From the NCBI GenBank assembly GCA_023394655.1, contig JAEXAG010000013.1:1-24777 (forward strand): a DNA stretch of 24,777 bases, given 5' to 3'. Below, piece after piece: positions 1 to 7,241 of this stretch; position 1 is the stretch's first letter; each line of letters begins with the position of its first letter. Origin of the DNA: Pseudomonadota bacterium. GTDB taxonomy: Bacteria; Pseudomonadota; Gammaproteobacteria; Xanthomonadales; Xanthomonadaceae. The position numbers and the translations under genes were made by a program. The notes under the pieces are model-generated. The model was not told where the DNA came from, did not search any database, and was given only the letters and a program-made list of their open reading frames with translations.

Positions 1-449
1 CCGACCGCCTCGAAGCCGAACGTCTCGAAGCCGAGCGTCTCGAAGCGGAACGCCTCGAAGCCGAGCGTCTCGAAGCCGAACGTCTCGAAGCCGAGCGTCT
101 CGAAGCGGAGCGCCTCGAAGCCGAACGTCTCGAAGCGGAACGCCTCGAAGCCGAACGCCTCGAAGCCGAACGCCTCGAAGCCGAACGTCTCGAAGCGGAA
201 CGCCTCGAAGCCGAACGTCTCGAAGCGGAACGCCTCGAAGCCGAGCGTCTCGAAGCGGAGCGCCTCGAAGCGGAGCGCCTCGAAGCAGATCTTGCGGAAG
301 CGAAACGTCTCGAGGCCGGTTGGCTCGAAATTGCCCGCGTCGAAGCCGAACGTCTCGAAGCGGAACGTCTCGAAGCCGAGCGTCTCGAAGCCGAACGTCT
401 CGAAGCCGAACGTCTCGAAGCCGAACGTCTCGAAGCCGAGCGCGTCGAG
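1..449 (+). repeat. 15-bp tandem repeat encoding (AERLE)n
   Basis: About thirty in-phase 15-bp units run from the left edge to base 449. Units 2-19 and 24-29 all encode exactly AERLE. Unit 1 reads ADRLE. Units 20-23 (285-344) are degenerate: ADLAE, AKRLE, AGWLE, IARVE. Unit 30 reads AERVE. Among the exact copies, changes occur only at synonymous third positions (GCC/GCG, GAA/GAG, CGT/CGC), while the CTC and final GAA codons never change. The array begins before the window, so the copy number is a minimum. Its peptide is predicted to be a charged, continuous alpha helix. Confidence 0.97.
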
Positions 450-2798
450 GTGGACGACGAGATCGGGCCGGCGCGTCCGCTCGACATCCCGGGCCTTGAC
501 GAGGATCTCCTCGACGTGTTCATCGAGGAAGGCCACGACCTGCTCGATCACGGCGATGGCCTGGCCGCGCGCCTGCGTGCCGACCACGCCGACCGTGATG
601 CACTGGTTGCGCTGCAACGCGACCTGCACACCCTGAAGGGTGGTGCGCGCATGGCCGGCATCATGTCCATCGGCGATCTCGGCCACGCGGTCGAAAGCCT
701 GCTTGAATCGGTGGCCGAGGACCGCGTCGCGCTGACCGACGATGACCTGCCGCTGCTCGAAAAGGCGCTCGACCGCCTGCATGCGATGCTCGGCCGGGTC
801 TCGCGTCGTCGCGCCATCCATCCGGCCGATGCTCTGGTGTCCTCGCTGGTCCGTCGCGCACGCGGCGAGGCCATCGGTGAAGTCGCCGTTGCCGACGCGC
901 AGCCGATCACGGTCGAGCTGCCGGCACTGTCCGAGCCGGTCATGAGCGGCGACGAGAGCGGCGAGCAGGGTGCACGCGCGCCGCAGGAAATGGTCCGCAT
1001 CCGTGCCGACCTGCTCGACCGCCTGGTGAACTACGCCGGTGAAGTCGCGATCTACCGTTCGCGTCTGGAACAGCAGCTGGGGGCGTTCCGAGGCGCCATG
1101 GGCGAAATGGAGCAGACCAACGCGCGATTGCGCGACCAGCTGCGCCGCCTCGAGATCGAGACCGAAGCACAGATCATCGCGCGCTACCAGCGTGAGCAGG
1201 AAACCGCCGATCCGGCGTTCGATCCGCTTGAACTCGATCGCTTCTCCACCTTGCAGCAGCTTTCGCGGGCGCTGGGCGAATCCGCCAACGACATGAGCAG
1301 CCTGCAAGGCTCGCTGGAAGACCTCACCCGTCAGTACGAAACCCTGTTGCTGCAGCAGTCGCGGGTGAGCACGGAGCTGCAGGAAGGCCTCATGCGCACG
1401 CGCATGGTGCCGGTCGAAACCGTCCTGCCGCGTCTGCGCAGGGTGGTCCGCCAGGCCGCCGGTGATGCCGGCAAGTCGGCGCAGTTCACGCTGGACGGTG
1501 CGCATGGCGAACTCGATCGCAACGTGCTCGATCGCATGCTCGGCCCGCTGGAACATTTGCTGCGCAACGCCGTTGCGCACGGCATCGAGGCGCCGCAAGC
1601 GCGCGCGGCCGCCGGCAAGCCGGAGAGCGGCGAGATCCGCCTGATGGTCCGCCAGGAAGGTTCGGAAGTCGTGCTCGCGGTAAGCGACGACGGGGCCGGC
1701 ATCGACCGTGCCGCCGTTCGCCGCCGCGGCGAGGAACGCGGCCTGATCGCCGCGGGCGAGGACGTGTCCGATGCCGCCATCGACAATCTCATCCTGTTGC
1801 CGGGCTTCAGCACCGCGAGCGAGCTGAGCCAGCTGTCCGGCCGCGGCGTGGGCCTGGACGTGGTCGACAACGAGGTCCGCCAGATCGGCGGCAGCCTGGA
1901 AATCGCCTCGAACCCGGGGCAGGGCACCCGCTTCACGCTGCACTTGCCGCAGAAGCTGGCGGTGACGCAGGCGGTATTCGTCCGCATCGGCGAAGACACG
2001 TTCGCGGTGCCGGTGGCCTCGGTGCGCGGCGTTTCGCGCATCGATCGCGAGGCCTACCGCAGCGAGGGCGCGACGCATCGCTACGGTGGCGAGGACTATG
2101 CGGTCCACGATCTCGGCGTGCTGCTCGATCGCGCGCCGGCACAGGCCGAAGGCCAGCTGCAGCAGCCCTTGCTGCTGGTGCGCGCGGGCGACCTCCGCGT
2201 CGCCGTGGGCGTCGACCAGATCATCGGCAACCGCGAAATCGTGGTGAAGCCGACCGGGCCGCAGATCGCGTCGGTGCCGGGCATCTTCGGTGCCACGGTG
2301 ATGGGCGATGGCCGGGTGATGATCATTCTCGACATCGCACCGTTGGCGCGTCGCCATGCCGCACGTCTGGCGCAGGGCAAGGCCACCGAGTCCGCGCCGG
2401 TGCAGGCGGTGGATGCCGAGAGGGTGCCGTTGGTGATGGTGGTCGACGACTCCATCACCATGCGCAAGGTGACCGGCCGCGTGCTGGGCCGAAATGGCTT
2501 CGAGGTGGCGCTGGCGAAGGACGGCATCGACGCACTGGAACGCCTCGAGGAGCGCGTGCCGGATCTGATGCTGCTGGACATCGAGATGCCGCGCATGGAC
2601 GGCTACGAGCTGGCCGCGGAAATGAAGCGCCATGCTCATCTGCGCCACGTGCCGATCATCATGATCACCTCGCGCACCGGCGACAAGCATCGCCAGCGCG
2701 CCTTCGATCTCGGGGTGAACCGTTACCTCGGCAAGCCCTACCAGGAGCCGGAGCTGCTCCGCAACGTCAACGAACTATTGGGATTGGGACGTGAATGA
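1..2798 (+). CDS. chpA: ChpA/PilL-type hybrid chemotaxis histidine kinase with C-terminal receiver (5' partial)
   Basis: This is a CheA-family hybrid kinase of the type IV pilus chemosensory (Chp/Pil) pathway, which phosphorylates PilG/PilH-type regulators. The frame (first full codon at base 3) is open from the left edge, so the GTG at 450 is not the true start and the N-terminal Hpt domains lie outside the window. Order seen: AERLE repeat rod (1-449); an Hpt domain with HTLKGG phospho-His at 627-629; a helical dimerisation region (about 990-1420); a CheA ATPase with N-box HLLRNAVAHGIE at 1554, DDGAGID near 1690 and GRGVGLDVV near 1839; a CheW-like domain (about 1960-2340); and a receiver domain (about 2430-2790) with VVDDS, phospho-Asp in LLDIEMPRMDG at 2577-2579 and KPY near 2736. 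Catalytic motifs look intact. The following chpB and chpC homologues support the ChpA assignment over a flagellar CheA. The stop overlaps the next GTG start. Confidence 0.93.
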   Translation, partial: DRLEAERLEAERLEAERLEAERLEAERLEAERLEAERLEAERLEAERLEAERLEAERLEAERLEAERLEAERLEAERLEAERLEAERLEAERLEADLAEAKRLEAGWLEIARVEAERLEAERLEAERLEAERLEAERLEAERLEAERVEVDDEIGPARPLDIPGLDEDLLDVFIEEGHDLLDHGDGLAARLRADHADRDALVALQRDLHTLKGGARMAGIMSIGDLGHAVESLLESVAEDRVALTDDDLPLLEKALDRLHAMLGRVSRRRAIHPADALVSSLVRRARGEAIGEVAVADAQPITVELPALSEPVMSGDESGEQGARAPQEMVRIRADLLDRLVNYAGEVAIYRSRLEQQLGAFRGAMGEMEQTNARLRDQLRRLEIETEAQIIARYQREQETADPAFDPLELDRFSTLQQLSRALGESANDMSSLQGSLEDLTRQYETLLLQQSRVSTELQEGLMRTRMVPVETVLPRLRRVVRQAAGDAGKSAQFTLDGAHGELDRNVLDRMLGPLEHLLRNAVAHGIEAPQARAAAGKPESGEIRLMVRQEGSEVVLAVSDDGAGIDRAAVRRRGEERGLIAAGEDVSDAAIDNLILLPGFSTASELSQLSGRGVGLDVVDNEVRQIGGSLEIASNPGQGTRFTLHLPQKLAVTQAVFVRIGEDTFAVPVASVRGVSRIDREAYRSEGATHRYGGEDYAVHDLGVLLDRAPAQAEGQLQQPLLLVRAGDLRVAVGVDQIIGNREIVVKPTGPQIASVPGIFGATVMGDGRVMIILDIAPLARRHAARLAQGKATESAPVQAVDAERVPLVMVVDDSITMRKVTGRVLGRNGFEVALAKDGIDALERLEERVPDLMLLDIEMPRMDGYELAAEMKRHAHLRHVPIIMITSRTGDKHRQRAFDLGVNRYLGKPYQEPELLRNVNELLGLGRE

Positions 2799-4596
2799 GA
2801 CCAGGACGGTCCTGCTGGCGCGCAGCGGGGAGGATGCGGAGCGGCTGAAGGCCGCGATGACCGAAGCCGGCGTGGAACCGATCGCCGTGTTCGATCCGCT
2901 GCTGGCGAGCGCGCAGGACGTGCTGGCACTGGCGCCGGGCAACGTGGTGGTGCTGATGGACGCGGAAGTCGAGGACGCGCTGGAGCGTTTCGATGACCTG
3001 CTGGTCGATCCCAGTTGCCAGATCCTGTTCGAGGAAGCCGCGTTGCTGCGCGCCCGCGATGGCTGGGAGGCCGCCCGTTGGGCGCGCCACCTCGCGGCGA
3101 AGCTGCAGGGGCATCGCGACGTGCTCCCGGCCGGGCATGAACCGGATGATGCCGATGGCGATTCGGGCGGACCCGCGCCGGAACCGGCGACCGTGACGGA
3201 TGCCGACCCCGCCGTCGGATCGTCCGACGCGGCCGAGGTGGTCGAATCCGTCGAAGGGGTCGAGGCGGGGCTGCCGGTCGAGGCCATGTCTGCCGCCCCC
3301 CATCCGGTTGCAAGCGTGCCGGAAGCCCGGGGTCTCGATGCGGAGGTCGTCGAGATTGCGGTCGACCCAGCTGATGAGGCCGCTGCACTTCCGGCGTCGG
3401 TGGATGCGGGCTTGCCGGATCTTGCGGACTGGAACATCGAGTTCGACGCCGATGCGATCCCGTCCGCACCCGCACTGACGGAAGAAAACGGAGCGCTGTC
3501 CGGCGCGATGGAAGGCCTGGAAACCGCACCGGATTTATCCGATGCGCCGCCTTCGATCCTGGACAGTCTCGAGGATGCGCTGCCGGCACCATCGCCCGAA
3601 GCACCAAGCTGGATCTCCTACGAAGTCGATGCCGCCGAAGTCGCATTGCCGCCGGTAAGCGCTCCGGATGCGGCAGATGCCAGCTACCGCGGCGCGCTGG
3701 CGCCCCTGGAGCCGCCCCAGGCCGCGCCGGATGAAGCCTACGAACAGGCCTTCGGCGAATTGGAACGTTTCGACGCCGGCGATGCCGAAGACCAGTGGCA
3801 GGATTTCGAACGCCCGGTACCGGAGCCGCCCGCACCGGCCCCCGCCCTGGCTCCCGGGAACTGGGCGCTCACCGACGAGCCGCTGCCATCGGCGAGCCCG
3901 GCTTCTGCGGGCACTCTTCACGGGAGACTCGAGCACCTGGCCGAGCGCATCGCGGGATTGAGCCTGGTCGATGACGATGCGCCGGCTGTCGATTCGACCG
4001 GATCGACGGCGACCACCGCCGGGCCCGAGCCTGGGACTGCCGGCTTCGGCAATGAGGGCGCTCTCGTGCTCGCAGGCGGCATCGGCGGACCGGATCCGCT
4101 TCGCCAGATCCTCCAGCTGCTGCCCGCGGATTTCCCCGTGCCGGTGCTGGTCCAGCAATGGTTGGATGCCGGCCATTACGATCGACTGGTGCGGCAGATG
4201 TCGCGGGCCAGCCGCATGCCGGTGGTGCTGGCCGAGGCCGGCAAGGTGCCGCTTCCCGGCCACGTGCACATCGTTGCGCCGGGGCTTTCCCTGCAGCGCG
4301 ATGGCCGCGAACTCCGCTTTGCCGCCGAAGGCTCGAACCGCAGCTTTGCCGACCTGCTCGAAGCACTGCCGGCGGCCGCCAGTGCGATCGCCTTGCTGAG
4401 CGGCACCACCGAGGATTTCGTTGCGCCGGCGATGCGCTTCCAGCAGGCCGGCGGCGCCCTGTTCGCGCAGGCCGCCGAAGGGTGCTACGACCATCAGGTG
4501 CCGGCGCTCTTGATCAGCCGCGGTGCCGCGCCGCACTTGCCGCCCGCGCTCGCCACCGCGATTCGCGCGCATTGGCAGACCCAGGAAGCAGAATGA
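2791..4596 (+). CDS. chpB: ChpB-like protein: degenerate CheB methylesterase domain behind a long acidic linker
   Basis: This 601-residue protein begins at a GTG overlapping the kinase stop (GTGAATGA), which implies translational coupling. Residues 1 to about 110 (TVLLARSGEDAERL..., VVVLMDAEVEDALERF) resemble a degenerate N-terminal CheB/receiver-like domain. Residues about 111-420 are low-complexity and rich in Ala, Pro, Glu and Asp, so probably disordered. Residues about 424-600 match the CheB esterase fold. In CheB the catalytic triad is Ser in ASTGG, His in QHM and Asp in GMGNDG. Here these places read AGGIGG (428-433), QQW (455-457) and GTTEDF (538-543), so Ser and His are gone and only an Asp remains. 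Position before chpC matches the chpABC order. I infer a structural or regulatory role, not receptor demethylation. The domain call is good; the loss of activity is inferred. Confidence 0.82.
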   Translation: MNETRTVLLARSGEDAERLKAAMTEAGVEPIAVFDPLLASAQDVLALAPGNVVVLMDAEVEDALERFDDLLVDPSCQILFEEAALLRARDGWEAARWARHLAAKLQGHRDVLPAGHEPDDADGDSGGPAPEPATVTDADPAVGSSDAAEVVESVEGVEAGLPVEAMSAAPHPVASVPEARGLDAEVVEIAVDPADEAAALPASVDAGLPDLADWNIEFDADAIPSAPALTEENGALSGAMEGLETAPDLSDAPPSILDSLEDALPAPSPEAPSWISYEVDAAEVALPPVSAPDAADASYRGALAPLEPPQAAPDEAYEQAFGELERFDAGDAEDQWQDFERPVPEPPAPAPALAPGNWALTDEPLPSASPASAGTLHGRLEHLAERIAGLSLVDDDAPAVDSTGSTATTAGPEPGTAGFGNEGALVLAGGIGGPDPLRQILQLLPADFPVPVLVQQWLDAGHYDRLVRQMSRASRMPVVLAEAGKVPLPGHVHIVAPGLSLQRDGRELRFAAEGSNRSFADLLEALPAAASAIALLSGTTEDFVAPAMRFQQAGGALFAQAAEGCYDHQVPALLISRGAAPHLPPALATAIRAHWQTQEAE

Positions 4597-5072
4597 ACGA
4601 GATGAGCAACGATTCCGGCGAATTGCGCGGGGTGATGATCCAGGTGGCCGGTGACAGCCTGCTGCTGCCCAACGCCAGCATCGCGGAGATCCTGTCGGTG
4701 GTGGATCCCGAGCCGATCGAGAATGCCCCGGAATGGCTGCTCGGGCAGGTGCGCTGGCGTGGCTGGCAGGTGCCGCTGGTGGACTTCCCGACCCTGGCCG
4801 GACAGGGCGGGCCGGAGCGCAACCTGCGTGGCCGGCGCGCGCTGGTGCTGAAGGCGCTGGGCGGCAATCCGCGCATGCCCTTCTTCGGCGTGCTGACCCA
4901 GGGCTTCCCGCGACTGGTCACGGTCTCGCCCTCCACGCTGGAGGAAATGACCGCATCCGAATCCACCGGCGCGGACGACGTCGCGGTGCCGGTGCTTTAC
5001 CAAGGCGAACAGGTCCTGATCCCGGACATGGATCGGGTGGAAGCGATGCTGGGCGAAGCGCTCGCCGGCTGA
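4593..5072 (+). CDS. chpC: ChpC-like CheW-domain adaptor
   Basis: This 159-residue protein is essentially a single CheW domain (about residues 10-155). CheW proteins link chemoreceptors to the CheA-type kinase in signalling arrays; here the partner should be the ChpA-like kinase upstream. Recognisable features are the opening strand GVMIQVAGDSLLLPNASIAE, the segment PEWLLGQVRWRGWQVPLVDF typical of CheW, and the closing strand VPVLYQGEQVLIPDMDRV. The ATG at 4593 overlaps the chpB stop as ATGA. The frame is open further upstream, but only as an antisense-like shadow of chpB, so the overlapping ATG is the sensible start. The gene ends inside a perfect palindrome shared with the convergent rsmE. 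Confidence 0.87.
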   Translation: MNEMSNDSGELRGVMIQVAGDSLLLPNASIAEILSVVDPEPIENAPEWLLGQVRWRGWQVPLVDFPTLAGQGGPERNLRGRRALVLKALGGNPRMPFFGVLTQGFPRLVTVSPSTLEEMTASESTGADDVAVPVLYQGEQVLIPDMDRVEAMLGEALAG

Positions 5073-5083
5073 TCGATCAGCCG
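5066..5083. repeat. 18-bp perfect palindrome spanning both stop codons of convergent genes
   Basis: CGGCTGATCGATCAGCCG reads the same on both strands. It contains the TGA of chpC (5070-5072) and the TGA of rsmE on the other strand (5077-5079). As RNA it could fold a 7-bp stem with a TCGA loop from either direction. Neither side has a T-run, so it is not a standard intrinsic terminator, although it sits where a bidirectional one would be expected. Confidence 0.7.
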
Positions 5084-5814
5084 AGATCCCCCAAGCGAAG
5101 CTGCAAGGCGGCAATCGCCGCGAGCCCGGCGGTTTCCGTCCGCAGGATGCGCGGCCCGAGCCGGCGCCCGCGTGATCCCGCGGACTCCAGCGCTTGCAGG
5201 TCGCGTGGCGACCATCCCCCTTCCGGCCCGACGGCGACCAGCAGTCGCCCGTCGTCGGGCATCGCCAGCGCCGTGATGCCTGCCTCGGCCAGCGGTGACA
5301 GATGGAAGCGGCTGCCCGGCAATCCCGGCCGTGCCACGGCTTGGGCGAGCGGAAGTGGCGCGGCGACATCCGGAACTCGTGCGCGTCCGCTCTGTTCGCA
5401 GGCGGACACCACCACGCCGCGCCAGTGCGCGAGGCGCTTTTCCGCGCGCGCGCCCTCCAGCCGCACTTCGCTGCGCTCGCTGTGGACCGGGACGATGGCG
5501 GCGACGCCGAGTTCCGTGGCTTTCTGCAGGATGAGGTCCATCTATTCTCCGCGTGCGATCCCCTGCAGCAGGGTGATGGCCAGCGGCGATTCATTGGCGA
5601 TCTCCCGTCGCGCGATGATCTCGGCCCGCGCGCCGCGCTTGCCGCATTCCAGCAGGCGGGCATCGTGATCGTGCCCGTCGCCATTGAAGAGCACGCAGGC
5701 ATCGCCATCGGCCAGGCGCAGCACGCGCACCAGATGGCCGGCCGCCTGCTCGGGCAGCGCCACGACATCGCCCGGTGCCAGTGGCATGTCGACATGGACG
5801 CGGGTCATGCGCAT
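5077..5814 (-). pseudogene. rsmE: rsmE, 16S rRNA m3U1498 methyltransferase, interrupted by in-frame TAG
   Basis: RsmE methylates N3 of U1498 in 16S rRNA using S-adenosylmethionine. Reading from ATG 5814 gives 245 residues if the stop is ignored, which is the family's usual length. The first part (5814-5545) holds the PUA-like domain (HLVRVLRLADGDACVLFNGDG) and ends ITLLQGIARGE. Codon 91 (5544-5542) is TAG where the family has GEKMD. The frame then continues without a shift as MDLILQKATELGVAAIVPV, through the SPOUT signatures AVGPEGG and LGPRILRTETAG, to the stop at 5077. One base (AAG to TAG) explains the interruption. The ATG directly after TAG could allow reinitiation, giving pieces of 90 and 154 residues, but the cut falls just inside the SPOUT fold. 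It may be a recent nonsense mutation, a sequencing error or a suppressed stop. A second possible start, ATG 5808, overlaps the bioA stop as ATGA. Confidence 0.9.
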
Positions 5815-7214
5815 CGGGTGGCCTCCGTGATCACCTCGGCGGTGACTTCCGCCAGCAGCTCCAGATCGGAATCTTCCGCGCAATAGGGCGGCATCCAGTA
5901 CAGCACGTCGCCCAGTGGGCGCAGGATCACGCCACGCTCGAGCGCCGCCACGTAGGCGCGCCGGCCGATCTTCAGCGCCGGATCGAAAGGCGCATGGCGA
6001 TCACCGTCGCGGCCCAGTTCGAAGGCGCAGACCATGCCGAGCTGCCGAGCGTCGGCCAAGTGCGGCAGCCTTGCGATGCCCGCGGCGTGCCCGGCCATCG
6101 TCGCGGTGGTCCGCTGGTTGCGTGCCAGCACGTCGTCCTCGCGGAAGATCTCCAGCGAGGCTAGCGCCGCCGCGCAGGCCAGCGGATTGCCGGTGTAGCT
6201 GTGCGAATGCAGGAAGGCGCGTTCGCGCGATTCATCGAGGAAACCGTCGTAGAGCGATTGCGTGGCCAGCACCGCGGCCAGCGGCAGGAAGCCGCCGGTG
6301 AGCCCCTTGGAGACGCACATCAGGTCGGGCTGGATGCCGGCCTGCTCGCAGGCGAACAGGGTGCCGGTGCGACCGAAGCCGGTGGCGATCTCGTCGGCGA
6401 TCATGAAGCTGCCGTGCGCGTCGCAGAGCTCGCGCACCCGCCGCAGATAGGCCGGATGATGCATGCGCATCCCGCCGGCGCATTGCAGCAGCGGCTCGAC
6501 GATGACCGCGCAGATCTCGCCGGGGTGGCGATCGAACACGGTGGCCAGCGCATCGGCGGCGCGCAGCGCGCAGGCCTCGGCAGTCTCGCCGGGAAGCGCG
6601 TCGAAGGCATCGGGCGACGGCGTGAACAGGCACTCCGACAGCAGCGGCGCGTAGGTGCGCCGATACAGCGGGATGTCCCCGACCGAAAGCGCGCCCAGGG
6701 TTTCCCCGTGATAGCCGTTTTCCAGCGCGACGAAACGGGTGCGACGCGGCTCGCCGGCATTGCGGAACCAGTGGAAGGCCATTTTCAGCGCGACTTCGAC
6801 CCCGGCCGAGCCGTTGTCCGCGTAGAACACTTTGGCCAGCGGCGCGCGGCCGCGCTGGCGCGGGGCGATGGACAGCAGTTGCTCCGCCAGCTCGATGGCC
6901 GGTGCGTGCGAGAAGCCGGCCAGGATCACCTGTTCCAGCGTGCCGGCCTGACGCGCGATGGCCGCGGCGATGCGCGCTTCGGCGTGGCCGTGGATATTCG
7001 TCCACCAGCTTGAAATCGCATCCAGGTAGCGGCGTCCGTCCATGCCGACCAGCCACGCCCCCCGGCCGGAGGCGATCGGCACCAGCGGCAGCTCGCGCGG
7101 GTGCTCGCGCATCTGCGTGCAGGGATGCCAGAGCACGGCGAGATCGCGTGCCTGCCAGCCATCGGCCTCGGATAAGATGGAACCCAGATGAACATCGTTC
7201 TGCATGCCCAGCAT
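5805..7214 (-). CDS. bioA: Adenosylmethionine-8-amino-7-oxononanoate aminotransferase
   Basis: BioA is a cytoplasmic PLP enzyme that transfers an amino group from S-adenosylmethionine to 8-amino-7-oxononanoate, making 7,8-diaminopelargonate in biotin synthesis. The 469-residue product shows fold-type I class III aminotransferase signatures: SSWWTNIHGH, GFSHAPAIELAE, YADNGSAGVEVALKM (phosphate-binding loop), NGYHGETLGA, the PLP-ring Asp in IADEIATGFGRTG, the Schiff-base Lys in VSKGLTGGFLPL, and WMPPYC near the end. The segment WHPCTQM has Cys where E. coli BioA has Tyr17; I recall this as the usual form in Xanthomonads and Pseudomonas. The start could be ATG 7214 or 7205, because a candidate promoter overlaps the first. 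No other bio gene is in the window. The stop overlaps the start region of rsmE, so the two are probably co-transcribed. Confidence 0.96.
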   Translation of the reverse strand: MLGMQNDVHLGSILSEADGWQARDLAVLWHPCTQMREHPRELPLVPIASGRGAWLVGMDGRRYLDAISSWWTNIHGHAEARIAAAIARQAGTLEQVILAGFSHAPAIELAEQLLSIAPRQRGRAPLAKVFYADNGSAGVEVALKMAFHWFRNAGEPRRTRFVALENGYHGETLGALSVGDIPLYRRTYAPLLSECLFTPSPDAFDALPGETAEACALRAADALATVFDRHPGEICAVIVEPLLQCAGGMRMHHPAYLRRVRELCDAHGSFMIADEIATGFGRTGTLFACEQAGIQPDLMCVSKGLTGGFLPLAAVLATQSLYDGFLDESRERAFLHSHSYTGNPLACAAALASLEIFREDDVLARNQRTTATMAGHAAGIARLPHLADARQLGMVCAFELGRDGDRHAPFDPALKIGRRAYVAALERGVILRPLGDVLYWMPPYCAEDSDLELLAEVTAEVITEATRCA

Positions 7215-7241
7215 TATCGCCGGTCACGCGGGGTGTGCCGA
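7213..7241 (-). promoter_or_regulatory. Candidate promoter for bioA-rsmE
   Basis: On the minus strand TCGGCA (7241-7236) is followed after 17 bp by GATAAT (7218-7213), a reasonable sigma-70 type pair in this G+C-rich setting. Transcription would begin near 7206, immediately in front of the ATG at 7205. That favours 7205 over 7214 as the bioA start and implies a very short or absent leader. The call rests on sequence pattern only. Confidence 0.35.

Noticed and set aside
1..449. Possible CRISPR array
   Set aside because: The 15-bp units are contiguous with no spacers and encode a regular peptide in frame with a kinase.
450..452. GTG as the kinase start
   Set aside because: The frame is open through the repeat to the left edge and the family has further N-terminal Hpt domains, so the gene starts outside the window.
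292..636. Open frame with Ser-Lys-Pro-Asn-Val repeats on the plus strand
   Set aside because: It is the +1 reading of the AERLE array. Substitutions in the array are silent in the kinase frame, and the kinase frame continues into clear domains.
2738..3835. Long minus-strand open frame opposite chpB
   Set aside because: It is an Arg/Pro-rich antisense shadow typical of G+C-rich DNA, with no recognisable domain.
7102..7135. Cys in place of Tyr17 of E. coli BioA (WHPCTQM)
   Set aside because: This form is, to my knowledge, usual in Xanthomonads and Pseudomonas BioA, so it is not an anomaly of this gene.
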